Source: Achromobacter xylosoxidans
GTDB taxonomy: Bacteria > Pseudomonadota > Gammaproteobacteria > Burkholderiales > Burkholderiaceae_B
Direction: 5' to 3'
DNA length: 64,000 nt
Assembly (NCBI RefSeq): GCF_002192695.1
Contig: NZ_MTLG01000054.1
Coordinates: forward strand, 62,001 to 126,000
Below, piece after piece: positions 24,929 to 34,483 of this stretch (the stretch's first letter is position 1; every line of letters starts with the position of its first letter). Below the pieces are notes generated by a model that was not told the origin of the DNA, ran no database searches, and saw nothing but the letters and a program-made list of their open reading frames with translations. The translations under genes were made by a program, and so were the position numbers.

Positions 24929-24956
24929 AAAAAGCCCCTCCGTGGAGGGGCTTTTT
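24929..24956. terminator. Bidirectional terminator between sdaA and htpX
   Basis: 13-bp inverted repeat, AAAAAGCCCCTCC (24929-24941) and GGAGGGGCTTTTT (24944-24956), with A and T tracts on both flanks. It serves convergent sdaA (+) and htpX (-). Confidence 0.92.
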
Positions 24957-24970
24957 GCTGGCTGCGAGGC

Positions 24971-25852
24971 TTAGACCACGCGTGCGTTCTGCAGCGCGGC
25001 GATGCGGGCCGGGATCGGCGGGTGCGAGGCGAACATCGCGGCCAGGCCGCCCTTGCCGGTGATGCCCGAGGCCTCGAAGGACTTGGGCAGTTCGCCAGGT
25101 TCCAGGCCGCCCAGGCGGGCCAGGGCGCGGATCATGGGTTCGCGCGCGCCCATCAGGTGGGCCGAGCCGGCGTCGGCGCGGTATTCGCGCTGGCGCGAGA
25201 ACCAGGCCACGATGATCGAGGCCAGCACGCCGAAAATGATTTCACAGACCAGCACGGTGATGTAGTAGCCCGGGCCGATGCCGCGTTCGTTCTTGAACAC
25301 CACGCGGTCGATGAAGTAGCCGACCACGCGGGCCAGGAACACGACGAAGGTGTTCACCACGCCCTGGATCAGGGTCAGCGTGACCATGTCGCCATTGGCG
25401 ATGTGCGCGACTTCGTGCGCCAGCACGGCGGCGACTTCTTCCTCGCTCATGCTTTCCAAGAGGCCGGTGGAGACCGCGACCAGGGAGTCGTTCTTGAATG
25501 CGCCGGTGGCGAAGGCGTTGGGCGCGCCTTCATAGATGGCGACTTCCGGGCGGCCGATGCCGGCGCGGTCGGCCAGCTGGTGCACGGTGTCGACCAGCCA
25601 GGCTTCGCGCTGGTTGCGGGGCGAGTTCGGGTCCAGCACCTGGGCGCCGGTGCTCCACTTGGCCATGGGCTTGCTGATCAAGAGCGAGATGATCGCGCCG
25701 GTGAAGCCCACCACCACCGAGAAGATCAGCAGGGCGTTGAGGTTCAGGCCGTTGGCGGTGATGTAGCGGTCCACGCCCAGGATGCGCAGCGTGGCCGACA
25801 GCACCAGCATGACAGCCAGGTTGGTCAGGACGAACAGGACAATGCGTTTCAT
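24971..25852 (-). CDS. htpX: Protease HtpX (M48 membrane zinc metalloprotease)
   Basis: Inner-membrane protease that takes part in membrane-protein quality control. 293 residues beginning [20 protein letters not shown], with two N-terminal membrane helices, the zinc motif [10 protein letters not shown] (about residue 140), two further helices and the third ligand in [14 protein letters not shown]. The ATG at 25852 has an AGAGGAA site upstream. A long open frame up to 26275 is an extension over the intergenic region and the divergent DMT gene, and is not real. Confidence 0.95.
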   Translation of the reverse strand: MKRIVLFVLTNLAVMLVLSATLRILGVDRYITANGLNLNALLIFSVVVGFTGAIISLLISKPMAKWSTGAQVLDPNSPRNQREAWLVDTVHQLADRAGIGRPEVAIYEGAPNAFATGAFKNDSLVAVSTGLLESMSEEEVAAVLAHEVAHIANGDMVTLTLIQGVVNTFVVFLARVVGYFIDRVVFKNERGIGPGYYITVLVCEIIFGVLASIIVAWFSRQREYRADAGSAHLMGAREPMIRALARLGGLEPGELPKSFEASGITGKGGLAAMFASHPPIPARIAALQNARVV

Positions 25853-26003
25853 GTTTTTTGTGTTCCTCTGCGAGCAGGATATGCCGGAATTCGACACTGC
25901 CGCGGCCCGCCAGTTCCCCGACTTGCGGCGCCGCTTCCGGTGACGGAGAGTATAGTATCGCTTTCCCTTAGTCCTCCCCACTTTTCCCTTAGCGTAGACC
26001 CCC

Positions 26004-26858
26004 ATGCAGGCACTCTGGATGTTGCTGGCGTCCGCCATGTTCGCCATCATGGGTTCGTTCGTGAAGCTCGGCACCGAACACGGCGCCTCGCTGCCGCAAG
26101 TCGTGCTTTTTCGCGGACTGCCCTCGGTCATCCTGCTGCTGATCTGGGCCCGCGCCGGCCGCCAGTCCATCATCCCCGTCAGCTGGAAACTCCACCTGTG
26201 GCGCAACCTGTCCGGCGTCACCTCGATGTGGCTGGGTTTCTTCGCCATCGCCCATCTGCCCCTGGCCACGGCCACCAGCCTGAACTACACGGCGCCGCTG
26301 TTCATCGCCTGTTGGATGCTGGGCTGGGGCGGCGCGCAGCGGGATTCCGTGCGCATCGTGGCGGTGGCGCTGGGGTTCCTGGGCGTGATCGCGGTGCTGC
26401 GACCAAGCATCAACGAGGACCAGTGGCTGGCCGCCTTGCTGGGGATGACCGCCGGCGCCATGTCGGCCATCGCCATGATGCAGATCCGCCAGTTGGGCCG
26501 GGTCGGTGAACCCGAATGGCGCACCGTGCTGTTCTTCTCCGTGGCCGTTTGCGTGTCCAGCCTGGCCGGACTGTTGTTCGAGGGCTGGGGCCACGCCGAC
26601 TGGACCGGCTATCTGTCGCTGCTGGGCGTGGGCGTGACGGGCCTGTTCGGGCAACTGGCCATGACCCGCGCCTTCGGCCTGGGGTCGGCGCTGCTGACGG
26701 CGGCGCTGCAGTACAGCACCATCATCTTCGCGGCCTTGCTGGGCATGGGCTTCTGGGGCGAACAGCTGGACGCCCTGGCCTGGGCCGGCATGGGCCTGAT
26801 CATTTTCGCGGGGCTGTTGTCGATCTGGCGCACCATGCGCGATCCCAAGCCGGCCTGA
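26004..26858 (+). CDS. DMT superfamily EamA-type transporter
   Basis: 284 residues with ten predicted membrane helices in two EamA repeats (about 1-135 and 145-275). The start [20 protein letters not shown] is the usual first helix, and the Pro-rich [10 protein letters not shown] second helix is also family-like. It is likely an exporter of metabolites or amino-acid derivatives; the substrate is unknown. It lies 38 bases before the sulfurtransferase gene, so the two are probably co-transcribed. Confidence 0.82.
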   Translation: MQALWMLLASAMFAIMGSFVKLGTEHGASLPQVVLFRGLPSVILLLIWARAGRQSIIPVSWKLHLWRNLSGVTSMWLGFFAIAHLPLATATSLNYTAPLFIACWMLGWGGAQRDSVRIVAVALGFLGVIAVLRPSINEDQWLAALLGMTAGAMSAIAMMQIRQLGRVGEPEWRTVLFFSVAVCVSSLAGLLFEGWGHADWTGYLSLLGVGVTGLFGQLAMTRAFGLGSALLTAALQYSTIIFAALLGMGFWGEQLDALAWAGMGLIIFAGLLSIWRTMRDPKPA

Positions 26859-26895
26859 CCCGCGGTATCCACGCACCATTACGGGAGCACACCGA

Positions 26896-27747
26896 ATGAC
26901 GATGACCCTGATTTCCGCCGCCGATCTGGCCGCGCGCTTGAATGCGCCCGACGTGCGCGTGTTCGACGTGCGCCACGACCTGAGCAACCACGCGGCGGGC
27001 CGTCAGGCTTACGACGCCGGCCATATTCCCGGCGCCCGCTACCTGGATCACGAAACCGAACTGGCCGCGGCCCGCACTGGTAAGAACGGCCGCCATCCGC
27101 TGCCCTCGCGCGCCGCGTTCGGCGCGCTCATGGCCGCCCACGGCGTGACGCCGCAAACCCTGGTGGTGGCCTACGACGCCAGCGGCGGCATGTACGCCGC
27201 GCACCTGTGGTGGATGCTGCGCTGGCTCGGCCACGATCAGGTGGCGGTGCTGGACGGCGGCTGGCAGGCCTGGACCGCGGCCGGCCTGCCGACCACCACC
27301 GAAGCCGCTGCCGCCGTGCGTGCCGGGCAGCCGGTCGAGCTGGGCTCCTCGCTGGCCGGTTCGGTGGACGCCCAGGCGGTGCTGGACAATATTCCCCGTC
27401 AGGCCTTCACCGTGATCGACGCGCGCGCCGCCAACCGCTATCGCGGCGAGGTCGAGCCCATGGATCCGGTGGCCGGCCACATTCCGGGCGCGCTGAACCG
27501 TCCCAACGGCGAGAACCTCCAGGCCGACGGCCGCTTCAAGCCGGCCGCGCAGCTGCGCGAGGAGTTCGCCAGCCTGCTGGACGGCCGCGATCCGGCCGCC
27601 ATCGTGCATCAGTGCGGCTCGGGCATCACGGCCTGCCACAACCTGTTGTCCATGGAGATCGCCGGCCTGTCGGGTTCGCGCCTGTATCCGGGTTCCTGGA
27701 GCGAGTGGTGCAGCGATCCGTCCCGGCCGGTGGCCAAGGGCGCCTAG
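26896..27747 (+). CDS. sseA: 3-mercaptopyruvate/thiosulfate sulfurtransferase (tandem rhodanese)
   Basis: 283 residues of two rhodanese domains; the first is inactive and the second has catalytic C240 in the loop CGSGITA. The CG[S/T]G[V/I]TA loop is the form associated with mercaptopyruvate specificity. Other family segments are AGHIPGARYLDHETELA and GHIPGALNRPNGENL. A GGGAG site lies 8 bases before the ATG. Its last four bases overlap the end of the convergent LysR gene. Confidence 0.9.
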   Translation: MTMTLISAADLAARLNAPDVRVFDVRHDLSNHAAGRQAYDAGHIPGARYLDHETELAAARTGKNGRHPLPSRAAFGALMAAHGVTPQTLVVAYDASGGMYAAHLWWMLRWLGHDQVAVLDGGWQAWTAAGLPTTTEAAAAVRAGQPVELGSSLAGSVDAQAVLDNIPRQAFTVIDARAANRYRGEVEPMDPVAGHIPGALNRPNGENLQADGRFKPAAQLREEFASLLDGRDPAAIVHQCGSGITACHNLLSMEIAGLSGSRLYPGSWSEWCSDPSRPVAKGA

Positions 27748-28676
27748 GACCCTAGCGGCCGGGGGCTGCGTCCGGGCCCGGACGTCCTGGCGTCCGCGAA
27801 TACCCGGGAGCCCAAAAAGTCCACCAGCGCCCGCACCTTGGGCGATGGATGCTTGCTGGCGGGCCACAGGATGTGGAAGACATTGGTCCGCTCCGCCTGT
27901 CCCTTCAGGACCTGCACCAGGCGGCCATCCGCCAAGGGTTCGCGAATGGCGAAATCCGGTAGATAGGCGATACCCAGCCCTTGCAGCGCAAAGCAGGCGC
28001 GCGTCTCGATGTTGTTGCAGATCATCGAGACGGGCAGTTGCAGTTCGGGCTCGCCCGCCGCTTGCCGCAAGGCCCAGGTTTCCAGCTTGCCGCTACTGGG
28101 AAAGCGGTAGTGCAGGCAACTGTGGCGGAGCAGATCGGCCGGCGCCTTGGGCGTGCCCCGGCTGGCCAGATAGGCGGGCGAGGCGACCAGCAAGATCTGG
28201 AAGGCGCCCAGGCGCCGCGCCGACAGCCGGGAGTCGGCCGGTTCGCCCGTGCGCACCACGGCGTCGAAGCCTTCTTCGATCACGTCCACCATGCGGTCGG
28301 TGAAATCCAGGTCGAGTTCGATCTCGGGATATTCGCGCATGAACTCGCCCAGCACCGGCAGCACCAGTCCGCTGACCAGCGGCAGGCTGACGCGCAAGCG
28401 TCCGCGCGGCGCGCCGGCCGCCTGTGACAGCTCCAGTTCGGCCGCCTCGATCTCCGCCAGGATGCGGCGGCTGCGTTCCAGGAACAGCGCGCCTTCGGCG
28501 GTCAGGGTGACGCTGCGGGTGCTGCGGTGGAACAGGCGCACTCCCAGTTTTTCTTCCAGCCGCGCCACGCTTTTGCCGATGGCGGATGCTGACACGCCCA
28601 GTAGCCGGCCGGCGGCGACGAAGCTGCGCGTTTCGGCCACCTGCACGAACACGACAAAGCCATTAAGGCTATCCAT
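27744..28676 (-). CDS. LysR-family transcriptional regulator
   Basis: 310 residues starting MDSLNGFVVFVQVAETRSFV, with HTH GVSASAIGKSVARLEEKLGV and RLFHRSTRSVTLTAEG. This is the CrgA/DmlR-like subgroup common next to transporters. It is divergent from the MFS exporter gene with a 116-base gap and probably regulates it. It overlaps the end of sseA by four bases. Confidence 0.9.
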   Translation of the reverse strand: MDSLNGFVVFVQVAETRSFVAAGRLLGVSASAIGKSVARLEEKLGVRLFHRSTRSVTLTAEGALFLERSRRILAEIEAAELELSQAAGAPRGRLRVSLPLVSGLVLPVLGEFMREYPEIELDLDFTDRMVDVIEEGFDAVVRTGEPADSRLSARRLGAFQILLVASPAYLASRGTPKAPADLLRHSCLHYRFPSSGKLETWALRQAAGEPELQLPVSMICNNIETRACFALQGLGIAYLPDFAIREPLADGRLVQVLKGQAERTNVFHILWPASKHPSPKVRALVDFLGSRVFADARTSGPGRSPRPLGS

Positions 28677-28792
28677 CTCGTTTCCTTGATTGCGGACGTT
28701 TAGTTCCGCATAAGAAGGAAATGTAGCCTACTTTTTCTTTAATCTCGGGGCTTATATCGTCTCGACACCAAGCTTCAACCCAGGTGTCCAGC

Positions 28793-30028
28793 ATGAAAAA
28801 AACCACGAATTCTCCGCGCCCGCGCACTGCGCCCGGGCATTCCGCCACCGCCGGCCAAGACCGCCTGCCGCTGGGCTCGCTGCTGGCGTTGGCCATGGCG
28901 GGTTTCATCACCATCCTGACCGAGGCGCTGCCCGCGGGGCTGTTGCCGCAGATGGCGCAGGGCCTGGCCGTGTCGCAGGCCCGCATCGGCCAAACCGTCA
29001 CGATTTATGCAATCGGTTCGCTGGTGGCGGCGATCCCGCTGGTCGCCGCCACCCGGGGCGTGCGGCGGCGTCCGCTGCTGCTGGCGGCGATCGCAGGATT
29101 CGTGCTGGCCAATACGGTGACCGCCTTGTCCTCCAGCTATGTGCTGACCCTGGCCGCGCGCTTCCTGGCCGGCGTGTCGGCGGGGCTGTTGTGGGCGCTG
29201 CTGGCGGGCTACGCCGCGCGCATGGTGCCCGCGCACCAGCAGGGCCGCGCGATCGCGGTGGCGATGCTGGGCGCGCCGCTGGCGCTGTCGCTGGGAGTGC
29301 CGGCCGGAACCTTCCTGGGGGCGCTGTGGGGCTGGCGCATCGGCTTCGGCATCATGAGCCTGCTCGCGGTGATGCTGATGGTCTGGGTGCGCTTGCGCGT
29401 GCCGGACTTTGCGGGACAGGCCCGGGGCCGGCAATTGCCGCTGCGGCGCGTATTCCTGCTGCCCGGCGTGCGTGCGGTGCTATTCGCGGTGCTGGCTTTC
29501 GTGCTGGCGCACAACATCCTCTACATCTACATCGCGCCGTTCCTGGCATCGCTGGGGATGGCCGCAAGCACCGAGCTGGTGTTGCTGGTGTTCGGACTGA
29601 GTTCCATCGTCGGCATCTGGATGGTCGGGACGCTGATCGACCGCCATTTGCGCGTGCTGACCCTGGCCTGCATCAGCCTGTTCGGCCTGGCCGCGCTGGC
29701 CCTGGGCGTCGCGGGCGGCGTGCCGGTCATGCTCTATTTGGCGGTGGCGGCCTGGGGCGTGGCGTTCGGCGGCTCGCCGACGCTGTTCCAGACGGCATTG
29801 GCCAAGACGGCGGGCGATGCCGCAGACGTTGCGCAGTCCATGCTGGTCACTGCCTGGAATACGGCGATTGCCGCGGGCGGCGTCGTCGGCGGCGTGCTGC
29901 TCGAACGCCTGGGCGTAACGGCGTTCGTGCCGGCGCTGCTGGTGTTGCTGGCGGCGACCCTGGCGGTCGCCTGGGCCGCCAGGACGCATGGCTTTCCCGC
30001 CAGCCCTACCAGATGGCAGCCAGCTTGA
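28793..30028 (+). CDS. MFS exporter (AraJ/YdhP-like)
   Basis: 411 residues with twelve predicted membrane helices. The N-terminus is polar (MKKTTNSPRPRTAPGHS) and helix 1 reads LALAMAGFITILTEALPAGL, resembling the TEALPAGLL segment of AraJ/ydhP-type drug or sugar efflux MFS proteins. The ATG at 28793 was chosen over a GTG three codons upstream. Its end overlaps the convergent HD-domain gene by 23 bases. Divergent from the LysR gene, the two form a typical regulator-efflux pair; the substrate is unknown. Confidence 0.82.
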   Translation: MKKTTNSPRPRTAPGHSATAGQDRLPLGSLLALAMAGFITILTEALPAGLLPQMAQGLAVSQARIGQTVTIYAIGSLVAAIPLVAATRGVRRRPLLLAAIAGFVLANTVTALSSSYVLTLAARFLAGVSAGLLWALLAGYAARMVPAHQQGRAIAVAMLGAPLALSLGVPAGTFLGALWGWRIGFGIMSLLAVMLMVWVRLRVPDFAGQARGRQLPLRRVFLLPGVRAVLFAVLAFVLAHNILYIYIAPFLASLGMAASTELVLLVFGLSSIVGIWMVGTLIDRHLRVLTLACISLFGLAALALGVAGGVPVMLYLAVAAWGVAFGGSPTLFQTALAKTAGDAADVAQSMLVTAWNTAIAAGGVVGGVLLERLGVTAFVPALLVLLAATLAVAWAARTHGFPASPTRWQPA

Positions 30029-30575
30029 CCCGTCCCGAGATGCTCTCGGCGATCTCCAGGAAGTGGTCCAGGGGTGGCGTGGCCAGGCCTGGAACCTTGG
30101 CCATGTCGTCCCAGCGCCTCAGGCGGATCGCGTCCGGCGCGCCCGGCATGCTCGCGAAATCCACCGCCTGGCCCGCATCGAAACTGCCCCCCTGCAGCGC
30201 CAGGCTGCGTTTCGAATCCTCCGAGAGCGACGCTTCATATTGCGGTTCCACATAGCAGAGGTAACGCTTGGCCTCCACATGCAGCCGGATCGGGTCCAGC
30301 ACCGCCGGGCTGAACAGGCCGCGCAGGAAGGGCAGGACGAAATACTGGTGCTTGTCGTCGATGCCGCGCAGCGTGGGCGTGCCCGGCCGGTCGGCGATGA
30401 GATGGCCCAGGTCGTGCAGCAGGCAGGCGGTGATCAGATGGGCGCCGGCGCCATTGCGTTCGGCCAGCGCCGCGGTCTGCAGCGCATGCCGCAGGTGGCT
30501 GACGGATTCGCCGTCATAGGAGCGGTGCCCGCGCTCCAGGAAGATCTGCTCGATATCTTGCAAGGTCAAGGCCAT
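30006..30575 (-). CDS. PhnZ-like HD-domain mixed-valent diiron oxygenase (phosphonate-associated)
   Basis: 189 residues from the ATG at 30575, with a GGAG ribosome site. HD-domain ligands are visible: H30, H54-D55 (LLHDLGH), H76, H99 and an Asp near residue 156; K103 and H58 fit the phosphonate-binding residues. Y20 and E23 (SYDGES) match the pair that covers the PhnZ active site. PhnZ oxidatively splits 2-amino-1-hydroxyethylphosphonate to glycine and phosphate. The usual partner PhnY, a 2-oxoglutarate hydroxylase, is not present. The next gene is a LysR regulator on the same strand, and the phosphonate transport operon is divergent. Assignment to this family is firm; the substrate is inferred. 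Confidence 0.82.
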   Translation of the reverse strand: MALTLQDIEQIFLERGHRSYDGESVSHLRHALQTAALAERNGAGAHLITACLLHDLGHLIADRPGTPTLRGIDDKHQYFVLPFLRGLFSPAVLDPIRLHVEAKRYLCYVEPQYEASLSEDSKRSLALQGGSFDAGQAVDFASMPGAPDAIRLRRWDDMAKVPGLATPPLDHFLEIAESISGRVKLAAIW

Positions 30576-30613
30576 GGTTGTCTCCTGAGTGGCCGCATAG
30601 GGGAGGGCGGCGC

Positions 30614-31477
30614 TCAGCCCGCGGCTGGCGCCATCTCCAGAAAGCGCGCGATCAGCTGCACCGGTTGGCGCTCGCGCAGGCAGTACAGGTATTCGTGCAT
30701 CACGATGTCGGCGCCCTCGATGTCCAGCGCCGCCAGTTCGGGATGGGAAGGGATCTCGCGCGAAGGGATCAGGCTGATTCCCAGCCCGCACAGGATGGCC
30801 TGGCGGATGGATTCGCGGCTGCCGATCTCCAGCGTGCGGCGCACCGTGACGCCGGCCGCCTGCAAGGCGTCCTCCGTCAGCTGCCGCGTCATGGAGCCGG
30901 GCTCGCGCAACAGCAGCGCGTGTTCGGCCAGGTCGGCCAGGCGGACCTGGCCCAGGCGCGCCAGCGGGTGGTCGCGATGCGCCACCACGCGGATGGGGTC
31001 GGCCGCGATCATGCGCCGGTACAGATGCTTGTCATCCATCAGAAAGGATGACGTGGCAATCTCGATGCGATAGTCATGCAGCGCGTGCAGCATGGTCTGC
31101 GAATTGCCGATGGTCAGCGTCAGGTCTATGCCGGGGTAGCGCTGGTTGTAGGCGCGCACCGTGTCCATGATGTAGTAGGGGCCGGTGGCGCCGATGCGCA
31201 GATTGCCTTCGCGCAGGTCGCTGGCGTCGCGCAGCCGGAAGTCGATCTCGGTTTCTTGCTGCACCAGCTTTTCCACCATGGGCATCAGGCTGTGGCCGGC
31301 GTCCGACAGGCGCATGCCGCGCCCCTGGCGGTGGAACAGCTCGACGCCGTAACGCGACTCCAGCTGGCGCAACTGCCCCGTCACCGTGGGCTGGCTGACG
31401 CCCAGTTGGGCGGCGGCCTTGGTGACGGTGCCGCAGCGGGCCACGGCATAGAAGGATTTGAGTTCGGCGACAAGCAC
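30614..31477 (-). CDS. LysR-family regulator of the phosphonate cluster
   Basis: 287 residues from a GTG at 31477, which places VLVAELKSFYAVARCGTVTK at the family-typical N-terminus; TTG or GTG starts at 31528/31525 would add 16-17 odd residues. HTH is AAQLGVSQPTVTGQLRQLE. LysR genes of this kind commonly sit in 2-aminoethylphosphonate gene clusters. It is divergent from the ABC transporter operon and 38 bases upstream of the PhnZ-like gene on the same strand, so it probably controls both arms. No clear ribosome site is seen, so the start is uncertain. Confidence 0.85.
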   Translation of the reverse strand: MLVAELKSFYAVARCGTVTKAAAQLGVSQPTVTGQLRQLESRYGVELFHRQGRGMRLSDAGHSLMPMVEKLVQQETEIDFRLRDASDLREGNLRIGATGPYYIMDTVRAYNQRYPGIDLTLTIGNSQTMLHALHDYRIEIATSSFLMDDKHLYRRMIAADPIRVVAHRDHPLARLGQVRLADLAEHALLLREPGSMTRQLTEDALQAAGVTVRRTLEIGSRESIRQAILCGLGISLIPSREIPSHPELAALDIEGADIVMHEYLYCLRERQPVQLIARFLEMAPAAG

Positions 31478-31530
31478 GGTGCAGGAGGCGGAATAGGGGC
31501 GCGATGCGCAAGACCGCCAGTACACCAAAA

Positions 31531-31549
31531 TAATTTGATGTTTTTATTA
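31531..31549. promoter_or_regulatory. Candidate LysR operator upstream of the phosphonate transport operon
   Basis: TAAT (31531-31534), 11 bases, ATTA (31546-31549): the T-N11-A dyad expected for LysR regulators, in the AT-rich divergent gap between the regulator gene and the ABC ATPase gene. Confidence 0.5.
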
Positions 31550-31624
31550 CTGCATTTGCGCGAAGTGTCATAAACACTCAATACGCGTCTTCCATACTGC
31601 CTTCGTTCCCAAACCGGAGGCCCC

Positions 31625-32698
31625 ATGGCCGAACGCGATACCGCATTTCTCTCTGTCAGGCATCTGGTGAAGCGCTTTGGCAGCCATACCGCGCTGTCGG
31701 ACGTCTCGCTCGACATCCGCGCCGGGGAGCTGGTGTGCCTGCTGGGCCCCTCGGGCTGCGGCAAGACCACCTTGCTGCGCGCTATCGCCGGCCTGGAACG
31801 CCAGGACAGCGGCACCATCGTGCTGTCCGGCCGCGACATCTCGCATGCCGAACCGCAGGCGCGCGACTACGGCATCCTGTTCCAGTCGTATGCGCTGTTC
31901 CCCAACCTGACCGTGGCCCAGAACGTGGCCTATGGCCTGAGCGGCAAGCGTGCGCACCGCAACCATGTCGCCAACCGCGTCGAGGAAATGCTGACCCTGG
32001 TCGGCCTGGCGGGCGCGGCGGATAAGTATCCGGGACAGATCTCGGGCGGGCAGCAGCAGCGCGTGGCCCTGGCGCGCGCGCTGGCGCCGTCGCCATCCCT
32101 GCTGCTGCTGGACGAGCCCATGTCGGCGCTGGACGCCCGCGTGCGCGAGCATCTGCGCATTGAACTGCGCGCCCTGCAGAAGCGCCTGTCCATCACCACG
32201 CTGATGGTCACGCACGACCAGGAAGAGGCCATGGTGATGGCCGACCGCATCGCCGTCATGAATGGCGGCATCATCGAGCAGTACGGCACGCCGCGGGAAC
32301 TCTACCGTCAGCCCGGCTCGGCCTTCATCGCCGATTTCGTGGGCGAAGCGAACTGGCTGCCGTTCGAACGCGTGGACGCGCACCGCGCCCGCGTCGGACG
32401 CCAGGAGCTGGCCGTGGACGAGGCGCTGGACGCCGCCAGCGGCAAGCTGTTCGTGCGCCCGGAAGCGGTACGGGTCAGTACCGCGCGCCCGGACCAGCCC
32501 AACGCCATGCTGGCCGACGTGCTGGACGGCGTGTTCCTCGGCCGCGGCTACCGCCTGGCCCTGCGTCTGGAAGGCGTGCCCGGCAGCATGGTGCATTCCA
32601 TCGTGTCCCCCGAAATCGGAGACGCCCTGTTGGGTCCTCATGCTGCCAGCCGTTGCTGGGTGGAGCTGCCGCGCCATGCGATACGCGCCTACGGTTGA
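31625..32698 (+). CDS. ABC transporter ATP-binding protein (2-aminoethylphosphonate type)
   Basis: 357-residue ATPase of the spermidine/iron/AEP group. Walker A GPSGCGKTTLLRA (about residue 42), Q-loop, signature ISGGQQQRVALARA, Walker B LLLLDEPMSALD and the switch His in VTHDQEEAM are intact. The C-terminal third is a TOBE-like domain. A CCGGAGG ribosome site precedes the ATG. First gene of the operon ATPase-permease-phnX-binding protein-FAD enzyme, which gives the phosphonate assignment; by itself it would only be called an ABC ATPase. Confidence 0.9.
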   Translation: MAERDTAFLSVRHLVKRFGSHTALSDVSLDIRAGELVCLLGPSGCGKTTLLRAIAGLERQDSGTIVLSGRDISHAEPQARDYGILFQSYALFPNLTVAQNVAYGLSGKRAHRNHVANRVEEMLTLVGLAGAADKYPGQISGGQQQRVALARALAPSPSLLLLDEPMSALDARVREHLRIELRALQKRLSITTLMVTHDQEEAMVMADRIAVMNGGIIEQYGTPRELYRQPGSAFIADFVGEANWLPFERVDAHRARVGRQELAVDEALDAASGKLFVRPEAVRVSTARPDQPNAMLADVLDGVFLGRGYRLALRLEGVPGSMVHSIVSPEIGDALLGPHAASRCWVELPRHAIRAYG

Positions 32699-32705
32699 TT
32701 CCGCC

Positions 32706-34460
32706 ATGAGCCGTTCCTCCAACGTAGCCGCGCCGGGGGCCTTGGACACCGCCGCGCCGGCGCTGGGCCGCCGCCCGCTGCCGGCCTGGATCGGGGCTAC
32801 GGGCCTCGCCGCCGGGCAGGGCGCCTTGGCTTTGGGCCTGCTGCTGTTCCTGGCGCTGCCCCTGGCCGCCATCCTGCTCAAGTCCGTGACCGACAGCGAC
32901 GGCGCCTGGGCCGGCGTGTCCGTGCTCGCCGGCATCATCGGCGGCGACGGCTTCATGGCCATGGTCGCGCGCAGCCTGGCGGTGGGCGTCGTGACCACGC
33001 TGCTGGTGGTGCCCTGCGCCTATGGATTCGCCTACGGCCTGACGCGCACGCGCCTGCCCGGCAAGGGCCTGCTGCGCACCGTCGCCTTGCTGCCGCTGCT
33101 GGCGCCGTCGCTGCTGCCCGGTATTGCGCTGGTGTATCTGCTGGGCAACCAGGGCCTGCTCAAGGGCCTGACCGGCGGCGCGACCATCTACGGCTTCTGG
33201 GGCATCGTGGTGGGCGAGGCGTTCTATACCTTTCCGCACGCGCTCATGATCCTCCTGACCGGTCTGGCCCTGGCCGACGGCCGCCTCTACGACGCCGCGC
33301 GCGCCATGGGCGCGGGCCCCTGGCGCACCTTCCTGACGGTGACGCTGCCGGGCACCCGCTATGCCGTGTTCTCCGCCTGCTGCGTGGTCTTCACGCTGAC
33401 GGTGACAGATTTCGGCGTGCCCAAGGTCGTGGGCGGCGACTACAACGTGCTGGCGATGGAGGCCTACAAGGCCGTGGTCGGCCAGCAGAACTTCCCCAAG
33501 GGCGCGGCCATCGGCATCCTGCTGCTGCTGCCCGCGATCCTGACCTTCGCGCTGGACCGCCGGCTGCGCGCCCGCCAGGGCGCCCAGCTAAGCGGCCGGG
33601 CCCAGCCCTACGCCGCGGGCGTCAACCGCCGCCGCGATGCCGCGTTCCTGGCGCTGGCCGGCGTGCTGGCGGCGTTCCTGCTGCTGATCATCGGCGTGGC
33701 GGTGTGGGCGTCCTTCGTGAAGATGTGGCCCTACAACCTGTCGATGTCGCTGCGTTCGTATGACTTCGACAATATGGACGGCGGCGGCTGGCTGGCCTGG
33801 CGCAACAGCCTGCAGCTGGCGTTCTGCACCGCGCTGGCGGGCACGGCCGTGGTCTTCACCGGCGCCTGGATGATGGAAAAAGTGCCTGCCCGCGGTACGC
33901 TCACGCGAGGCCTGCGCGGCATGGTCGGCATGCTGGCGCTGATGCCCATGGCCGTGCCCGGCCTGGTGCTGGGCCTGGGCTATATCTTCTTTTTCAACAG
34001 CCTGTCGAACCCGCTGAACGTGCTGTACGGCACCATGCCGCTGCTGGTCCTGTGCACCATCGTCCACTTCTATACCAGCGCGCACCTCACCGCCGCCACT
34101 GCGCTCAACGCGCTGGACCCGGAATTCGAGGCGGCGTCCGCGTCGCTCAAGGTGCCGCGCCTGACGACCTTTCTGCGCGTGACGCTGCCGATGTGCCTGC
34201 CGGCGGCGCTGGACGTGGCGCGCTATCTGTTTGTTTCCGCCATGACGACGGTGTCCGCGGTCGTGTTCCTGTACAGCCCTTCGACGGTGCTGGCCGCGGT
34301 CGCGGTGCTGAACATGGACGACGCCGGCTTCATCGGTCCCGCCGCCGCCATGTGCACCGTGATCATGGCCAGCTCGGCCGTCGCCGCCCTGGTCCTGCAC
34401 CTGGCCAGCCGCGCGCTGGTTGCGCGCAGCCAGGCCTGGCGCCGCCCCGTGGCCCATTGA
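32706..34460 (+). CDS. ABC transporter permease, two fused permease domains (2-aminoethylphosphonate type)
   Basis: 584 residues: two BPD-transport permease halves in one chain (about 50-290 and 320-575), each with about six membrane helices and an EAA loop ([21 protein letters not shown] in the first, [26 protein letters not shown] in the second, quoted by their ends). Fusion of both permeases is normal for iron and AEP transporters of this group. The ATG at 32706 lies 7 bases after the ATPase stop; an in-frame ATG at 32676 would overlap it. Confidence 0.9.
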   Translation: MSRSSNVAAPGALDTAAPALGRRPLPAWIGATGLAAGQGALALGLLLFLALPLAAILLKSVTDSDGAWAGVSVLAGIIGGDGFMAMVARSLAVGVVTTLLVVPCAYGFAYGLTRTRLPGKGLLRTVALLPLLAPSLLPGIALVYLLGNQGLLKGLTGGATIYGFWGIVVGEAFYTFPHALMILLTGLALADGRLYDAARAMGAGPWRTFLTVTLPGTRYAVFSACCVVFTLTVTDFGVPKVVGGDYNVLAMEAYKAVVGQQNFPKGAAIGILLLLPAILTFALDRRLRARQGAQLSGRAQPYAAGVNRRRDAAFLALAGVLAAFLLLIIGVAVWASFVKMWPYNLSMSLRSYDFDNMDGGGWLAWRNSLQLAFCTALAGTAVVFTGAWMMEKVPARGTLTRGLRGMVGMLALMPMAVPGLVLGLGYIFFFNSLSNPLNVLYGTMPLLVLCTIVHFYTSAHLTAATALNALDPEFEAASASLKVPRLTTFLRVTLPMCLPAALDVARYLFVSAMTTVSAVVFLYSPSTVLAAVAVLNMDDAGFIGPAAAMCTVIMASSAVAALVLHLASRALVARSQAWRRPVAH

Positions 34461-34483
34461 ACGATTTTTCAAGGATGACCCTC

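Noticed and set aside
24971..26275. 434-residue version of HtpX
   Set aside because: The first 141 residues are unlike HtpX and overlap the divergent DMT gene start; the ATG at 25852 gives the family N-terminus.
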